A stretch of DNA of 9,296 nt from Dehalococcoidia bacterium (GTDB lineage Bacteria; Chloroflexota; Dehalococcoidia; Dehalococcoidales; RBG-16-60-22), in NCBI GenBank assembly GCA_030613665.1, contig JAUWLN010000066.1, positions 1 to 9,296 of the forward strand, read 5' to 3'. A model generated the notes under the pieces. It was not told where the DNA came from. It did no database searches and was given only the letters and a program-made list of their open reading frames with translations. Positions 6,063 through 9,296 of this stretch are shown piece by piece (within the stretch, counting starts at the first letter, position 1; every line of letters starts with the position of its first letter). The position numbers were made by a program, and so were the translations under genes.

Positions 6063-6785
6063 CTACTCCATCTGACTGGTAGCGGCAATGGCCTTTTTCA
6101 GGTCGATATTGCCGGTGTACAGGGCTTTGCCCACTATTGCCCCTTCCACACCGAGTTTCTGAAGTATTTTGAGGTGGTTGAGCGAGGATATGCCGCCCGC
6201 CGCAATCACCGGCGCCCTGGTGGCATCAATAACCTCGGAAATGGCGTTGAAATTAGGCTCGGTGAGGGTGCCATCGCGACTGATATCGGTATAGATAAAC
6301 CGCTTGACACCGAGCTTGATCATGGCCCTGATTAAGGAGTGTGTGGTCATCTCCGTCGTCTGGCGCCAGCCGTGGATGGCCACCCGTCCCTCGTCAGCAT
6401 CAACGCTCACCACAATCGAGTCCCGGAACTTGCGGCAGGCTTCCCCGAGAAGCTCGGCGTTCTCCACCGCCGCCGTGCCCAGCACCACACGCTCCACGCC
6501 CTCTTTCAGCACCTGTTCAATTGTTTCCAGCCGCCGGATACCGCCGCCAAGCTGCACCGGGATGAGCATGGCCCTGGCAATCTCTTTGATGATATCCAGA
6601 TTGCGCAGCTCGCCCTCTGCCGCGCCATCCAGGTCAACGACATGCAGCCTCGGGGCGCCTTTCGCCTGCCACTTCATGGCCGCTTCAAAAGGGTCATCGG
6701 AAAAGACCGTTTCCTGCGCGTAGTCTCCCTGGTACAGGCGCACGCACTTTCCGTCTCTGATGTCCACTGCGGGAATGATTTCTAT
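6063..6785 (-). CDS. hisA: ProFAR isomerase HisA, apparent ATA start
   Basis: Fourth step of histidine synthesis: the Amadori-type isomerisation of ProFAR to PRFAR in a TIM barrel. From ATA 6785 the protein is 240 residues, the normal size, beginning (M)EIIPAVDIRDGKCVRLYQGDY. Catalytic Asp8 and Asp129 (SVDADEG) are visible. The phosphate-binding blocks LGGGIRR, TDISRDGT and AAGGISS are present. No ATG, GTG or TTG lies near the conserved N-terminus. The in-frame NTG codons upstream are TTG 6842, GTG 6866 and TTG 6899, and these would add 19 or more non-conserved residues. The promoter below would also leave them outside the transcript. AAAGGCGGT, one base from the ideal ribosome site, sits 6 bases before the ATA. 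A second choice is ATA 6803, three bases after AGGAGG. Start assignment is inference; the gene identity is firm. Confidence 0.93.
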   Translation of the reverse strand: MEIIPAVDIRDGKCVRLYQGDYAQETVFSDDPFEAAMKWQAKGAPRLHVVDLDGAAEGELRNLDIIKEIARAMLIPVQLGGGIRRLETIEQVLKEGVERVVLGTAAVENAELLGEACRKFRDSIVVSVDADEGRVAIHGWRQTTEMTTHSLIRAMIKLGVKRFIYTDISRDGTLTEPNFNAISEVIDATRAPVIAAGGISSLNHLKILQKLGVEGAIVGKALYTGNIDLKKAIAATSQME

Positions 6786-6812
6786 GGCCTTACCGCCTTT
6801 TATTTTCCTCCT

Positions 6813-6842
6813 ATTATAAGTGATAGGTGTGTGCGAAGACAA
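6813..6842 (-). promoter_or_regulatory. Promoter of hisA-hisI
   Basis: On the minus strand TTGTCT (6842-6837) and a perfect TATAAT (6818-6813) are 18 bases apart. The transcript would start near 6806, leaving about 20 bases before ATA 6785. This placement argues against upstream translation starts for hisA. Confidence 0.65.
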
Positions 6843-6885
6843 TTCGCCGTCTTTTGTTGACCTCACCCTCTCTTGAACGCCCCGA

Positions 6886-6914
6886 TTGACAAATTGCAAG
6901 AGGGGTTATACAAT
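6886..6914 (+). promoter_or_regulatory. Promoter of panC
   Basis: A perfect TTGACA (6886-6891) and TACAAT (6909-6914) are 17 bases apart. Transcription would start near 6921, giving an unusually long untranslated leader of about 175 bases before panC. It is divergent from the hisA promoter. Confidence 0.8.
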
Positions 6915-6920
6915 CACTGT

Positions 6921-7077
6921 GTTGTTGATATCGGCCATCGACCCTGTGGGGCGGTGAGCAACGGGAAAACGGGTTTGAATGACGGTCGCTTGGATCAAAA
7001 ATGACCGAGACGGCAAGAAGATGAAAAATACCAGCGCAAAGCCTTTCTCAGCCATATCTGAGGGGGCTTCTTTATTT
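6921..7077 (+). promoter_or_regulatory. Structured panC leader, attenuator-like (candidate pan motif)
   Basis: Between the panC promoter and its ribosome site are two small hairpins. The first is CATCG-A-CCC-TGT-GGG-G-CG-GTG (6936-6956). The second is CGGTC (6983-6987) with GACCG (7003-7007), with TTG-GAT-CAA (6990-6998) inside. A terminator-like hairpin follows. Tandem hairpins with unpaired purines ahead of pantothenate genes are known as the pan RNA motif, reported from Chloroflexi, Firmicutes and deltaproteobacteria. I cannot confirm the match to that consensus by eye. The layout of promoter, tandem hairpins, terminator and gene fits control by transcription termination. Confidence 0.45.
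7039..7077 (+). terminator. Terminator hairpin inside the panC leader
   Basis: AAGCC (7039-7043) pairs with GGCTT (7065-7069) and CTCAG (7047-7051) with CTGAG (7058-7062), with a small TTT/GG internal loop. CTTTATTT follows. It ends 18 bases before the panC ATG, so it must be bypassed for panC to be made. GAGACGGC (7007-7014) could pair with its 5' arm (7041-7049) as an alternative fold. Confidence 0.6.
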
Positions 7078-7095
7078 GATGGAGGAATTTATACC

Positions 7096-7929
7096 ATGCA
7101 GGTCGTTGAAACCATCGCCGAGATGAAACGGGTAAGAAAGGAGCTGACGGGGCCGGTCGGCTTCGTGGCCACGATGGGCTTTTTCCACGAGGGACATTTA
7201 AGCCTGGTGAGAAAAGCCCGCGCCCGGAACCCATCGGTGGCGGTCAGCATTTTTGTCAACCCCGCCCAGTTCGGCCCGGCCGAGGACTTTGACACCTACC
7301 CCCGCGACCTCCCTCGCGATTTATCCCTGCTGGAGAAAGAGCGGGCCGACGTGGTCTTTATGCCGTCGGTAGCGGAGATGTACCCCCCGGGATTTGACAG
7401 CTGGGTGGATATTGCCAGCGTAACCGACCGGCTTGAGGGCGCTTCCCGCCCCGGCCACTTTCGCGGGGTGGCTACGGTGGTGAATAAGCTGTTCAATATC
7501 ATCCGGCCGGACGTGTCTTATTTCGGGCAGAAAGACGCGCAGCAGGTGCTGGTGGTCAGGAAGATGGTGCAGGAGCTGAAAATGGGGCTGGAGATAGTTG
7601 CGCTGCCCACGGTGCGCGAGGACGACGGCCTGGCGGTGAGCAGTCGCAACGCCTACCTGAACCCGGAGGAAAGAAAGGCCGCCACCATCCTCCACCGCTC
7701 ACTTTGCCTGGCTGAAGAACTGTGGGAGAAGGGTGAAAAAGACGCCGGGAGCATACGGCAGCAGATGCGAGAGCTTATCCAGAAAGAGCCGCTGGCAAGG
7801 ATAGATTACGTCAGCATCGCCGACCCGGAGACCCTGGAAGAGATGGACGAAGTCAGGACGCCCGCGCTGGCCTCACTGGCGGTGTGGACAGGCAGGACGA
7901 GGCTGATTGATAACGTGGTGGTGGAATGA
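7096..7929 (+). CDS. panC: Pantothenate synthetase (pantoate-beta-alanine ligase)
   Basis: Joins pantoate and beta-alanine with ATP to make pantothenate, the precursor of CoA. At 277 residues it has family length. The nucleotidyl-transferase HxGH motif is HEGH (31-34) after FVATMGFF. VNPAQFGPAEDF (54-65), RPGHFRGVATVVNKLFN (118-134), FGQKDAQQ (143-150) and SSRN (182-185, the KMSKS-like position) all match. The open frame extends upstream to 6979, but ATG 7096 is chosen because GGAGG lies at 7081-7085, the conserved N-terminus begins here, and the upstream part is the structured leader. panB and panD are not adjacent. Confidence 0.97.
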   Translation: MQVVETIAEMKRVRKELTGPVGFVATMGFFHEGHLSLVRKARARNPSVAVSIFVNPAQFGPAEDFDTYPRDLPRDLSLLEKERADVVFMPSVAEMYPPGFDSWVDIASVTDRLEGASRPGHFRGVATVVNKLFNIIRPDVSYFGQKDAQQVLVVRKMVQELKMGLEIVALPTVREDDGLAVSSRNAYLNPEERKAATILHRSLCLAEELWEKGEKDAGSIRQQMRELIQKEPLARIDYVSIADPETLEEMDEVRTPALASLAVWTGRTRLIDNVVVE

Positions 7930-7966
7930 GATAATTACCATTTGCGCTAAAGGGGGGTTAGGTAAG

Positions 7967-8440
7967 ATGGAAGAATGTGAGTGCTGCAAGATTTTAAGAG
8001 GGGGAGGTTGTGTTTACCAAGCGAAAGAATACATTGTGGAACTGGAAGGAGGGTGGGTGCTTAATCACCGTGGTGTAGGAAAGAAAACATATTTGGGATG
8101 TCTAATTTTACAACCGAAATCCCATCGTGTTGATTTCGGTGACTTATCTATGAAAGAAGCAACAATTCTAGGCATTAATATACAACGTATTAACCACAGC
8201 CTTCGACAATATTGGGGTCAGAATTATCGTGATGACCCCGTAGAGCGTGTATATGTTGTTTACTTCAATGAAACACCCTTTGATAAGAAGGTACTTGATA
8301 CAAAACGGCTAGAGGCGTCACACGTGCATTTACATATGCTCGTCCGCACTAAAAAAATGGGTGGCGGTGACCCTTCAAATATTGTTGGCTGGAAAATCTT
8401 AGACGAAGATACAATTAAATCGTATCCACCTGCATACTAG
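7967..8440 (+). CDS. HIT-like (histidine triad) family protein
   Basis: A 157-residue protein with the histidine-triad signature HVHLHML (119-125), preceded by a HIT-type core: WVLNHR, YLGCLILQPKSHRVDFGDLS and a helix ending in a YVVYFNE strand. HIT proteins are nucleotide hydrolases or transferases. This one is diverged and its substrate is not predictable. The N-terminus MEECECCKI holds three closely spaced cysteines, like the zinc-site CxxC start of many HIT proteins. ATG 7967 is used; a longer frame exists upstream but it overlaps panC. The gene is much richer in A and T than panC. After the TAG at 8438-8440 the same frame continues as coding-like sequence for 21 codons to 8504-8506, so the natural end may be further on. 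Confidence 0.72.
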   Translation: MEECECCKILRGGGCVYQAKEYIVELEGGWVLNHRGVGKKTYLGCLILQPKSHRVDFGDLSMKEATILGINIQRINHSLRQYWGQNYRDDPVERVYVVYFNETPFDKKVLDTKRLEASHVHLHMLVRTKKMGGGDPSNIVGWKILDEDTIKSYPPAY

Positions 8441-8563
8441 TGTCTGAAAGAAGACGATGATAGAGTTAAACAATTAATGAGTTATTTAAAAGAATCTCTT
8501 AGTTAGTAGACTTATGATTATGATTTTCCAACCCACGATTTAACTTAACCTAAAATCCCTTCC

Positions 8564-8593
8564 TTGACACCCCTCTCGCTTTCCCATTAAAAT
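8564..8593 (+). promoter_or_regulatory. Promoter of the tRNA-Phe/Gly/Leu cluster
   Basis: A perfect TTGACA (8564-8569) and TAAAAT (8588-8593) are 18 bases apart. The start would be near 8600, a few bases before tRNA-Phe. Confidence 0.8.
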
Positions 8594-8602
8594 GAAATCT
8601 GT

Positions 8603-8678
<76 letters not shown>

Positions 8679-8689
8679 AAAATTTGAGG

Positions 8690-8764
8690 GCGGAAGTGGC
8701 TCAGTGGTAGAGCATCTCCTTGCCAAGGAGAGGGTCGCGAGTTCGAATCTCGTCTTCCGCTCCA
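8690..8764 (+). tRNA. tRNA-Gly (anticodon GCC)
   Basis: Acceptor GCGGAAG pairs with CTTCCGC. The anticodon stem TCTCC/GGAGA encloses loop TTGCCAA, anticodon GCC. The T-arm is GCGAG-TTCGAAT-CTCGT. Discriminator T8761 and an encoded CCA (8762-8764) follow. It lies 11 bases after tRNA-Phe and is probably transcribed with it. Confidence 0.97.
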
Positions 8765-8774
8765 TGGAGTATAT

Positions 8775-8812
8775 GCCGAAGTGGCGGAATGGCAGACGCG
8801 GCAGTCTCAAAA
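8775..8812 (+). pseudogene. 5' half of tRNA-Leu (CAA), cut at the anticodon loop
   Basis: GCCGAAG TGGCGGAATGGCAGACGC matches the acceptor strand and D-arm of a class II tRNA-Leu. GCAGT then begins the anticodon stem and CTCAAAA is the loop, with anticodon CAA at 8808-8810. The required 3' stem strand ACTGC is missing: TTCTA follows instead, and no variable arm, T-arm or CTTCGGC acceptor strand appears before the window ends. The gene is therefore split exactly after the anticodon loop, most simply by insertion of an element there. It is third in the tRNA cluster, 10 bases after tRNA-Gly. Confidence 0.8.
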
Positions 8813-8928
8813 TTCTATGCTATATTGTCAACCAGTAGTTTTACGTTCAAACTAGAACTTTTGTGTTAATTACTAAATTCTTGTTTTGAGCTTGGAGTAC
8901 CTTTGAGTGACAACCATTACTTTTTAGT

Positions 8929-8948
8929 TTAACGCCAAATTAACGCCA
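8929..8948 (+). repeat. Tandem direct repeat TTAACGCCA
   Basis: Two identical 9-base copies start at 8929 and 8940, 11 bases apart, about one helical turn. Paired direct repeats near an attachment site are often arm-type sites for a tyrosine recombinase. That role is inference here. Confidence 0.6.
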
Positions 8949-9219
8949 GAATTATAGCTTTGTGCCGTAGCTAATTGTTCAATTTCTGTTAAGTAGCCAA
9001 CGGCCGTTGCCCAGGACTTACCCCTTCATTATCGCTTGTGCTCAAGTGTGCACTGTTGGTGCTTATTTCCTTCCTTCAAATTCAAGTATGAGCCCAGTAT
9101 GAACGATTGTCAGGATTCATCGGTTTGGAGCGGTTATTCGCAGATGCCGTGAATTCAGCATTATTGGAGTTTAGGGCATTTGAGCGCATATCGTTTTTGA
9201 TGGTAGCTGGTGACCCTAA

Positions 9220-9239
9220 GGGATAGTAGTCCCTATCCC
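9220..9239. promoter_or_regulatory. Inverted repeat upstream of the last gene, possible operator
   Basis: GGGATAG (9220-9226) and CTATCCC (9233-9239) are perfect complements around a 6-base centre. There is no T-run, so it is not a terminator. It lies 24 bases before the start at 9263, a usual place for a repressor or partition-protein site. Confidence 0.45.
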
Positions 9240-9262
9240 GCAACGATTCGTAAAGGAATCAT

Positions 9263-9296
9263 ATGGCGCGGAAGATCGCCATAGCGATTCATCGAT
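9263..9296 (+). CDS. Start of a rightward gene, possibly ParA-like (partial)
   Basis: ATG 9263 is preceded by AAAGGA with a good gap. The 11 visible residues, MARKIAIAIHR, resemble the first strand of ParA/Soj ATPases, where a P-loop follows. The window ends before any P-loop, and the next codon begins with T, so a standard KGG would not fit directly. Family assignment is only a hint. Its place inside the presumed element would suit a partition or mobility function. Confidence 0.35.
   Translation, partial: MARKIAIAIHR

Larger units (their letters stand above)
8813..9262. other. AT-rich non-coding stretch, probable edge of an integrated element
   Basis: About 450 bases with no open frame of note on either strand, different in composition from the genes before it. 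It begins exactly where tRNA-Leu is broken. It holds two direct repeats of TTAACGCCA (8929-8937 and 8940-8948), a 12-base perfect palindrome CAACGGCCGTTG (8998-9009) and a 7-base inverted repeat near 9220-9239. Repeats of this kind are common as arm and operator sites at the ends of integrating elements. No integrase gene is visible here. Confidence 0.45.

Noticed and set aside
7033..7045. GCGCAAAGCC in the panC leader, reminiscent of the c-di-GMP-I riboswitch core
   Set aside because: The other conserved parts of that aptamer are absent. The bases form the 5' arm of the terminator hairpin.
6979..7095. In-frame extension of panC to ATG 6979
   Set aside because: The extra residues are unlike the family N-terminus, the segment contains the leader hairpins and terminator, and ATG 7096 has its own GGAGG.

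Overview
The window reads as a piece of bacterial chromosome, most likely from an uncultured Chloroflexota close to the Dehalococcoidia. That is inference: it rests on the housekeeping content (coaE, then rplU-rpmA-rpmE-DUF1385), fairly GC-rich core genes with AT-rich patches, tRNA genes that encode their own CCA, sigma-A type promoters, and a panC leader resembling structured leaders known from that phylum. No 16S gene or other decisive marker is present.

Layout. Left edge (1-140): the probable end of an insertion sequence, with transposase-site-like repeats and the first 14 codons of a leftward gene. 167-1055 (-): a GT2 membrane glycosyltransferase broken by one frameshift. 1201-1276 (+): tRNA-Val(CAC) with a clear promoter, followed by an AT-rich SAM methyltransferase gene (1393-2115, +) that looks acquired. 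2122-3093 (-): a 2-hydroxyacid dehydrogenase, divergent from coaE (3260-3859, +). A near-consensus promoter over the coaE stop drives rplU-rpmA-rpmE (3915-4751), closed by a strong terminator. The DUF1385 membrane protein gene (4823-5716) follows. hisA-hisI run leftward (6785-5701) and overlap the DUF1385 gene tail to tail. panC (7096-7929, +) sits behind a leader of about 175 nt with hairpins and an internal terminator. An AT-rich HIT-family gene (7967-8440) follows, then tRNA-Phe, tRNA-Gly and a tRNA-Leu that is intact only through its anticodon loop. From about 8813 the sequence is AT-rich, non-coding and repeat-bearing. It ends in the first 11 codons of a possible ParA-like gene, which looks like the edge of an integrated element.

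How the genes work together. The core genes are ordinary housekeeping: CoA synthesis (PanC makes pantothenate, CoaE does the last CoA step), two histidine steps, and three 50S ribosomal proteins. The accessory pieces lie beside tRNA genes or at the window edges, as expected where mobile DNA has gone in and out.

The points most worth a second look are two conserved genes with no usable NTG start (rplU appears to start at ATT, hisA at ATA), the panC attenuator-like leader, the split tRNA-Leu, and an in-frame amber codon inside coding-like sequence of the HIT gene. I see no CRISPR array, defence system or clearly new multi-gene system.
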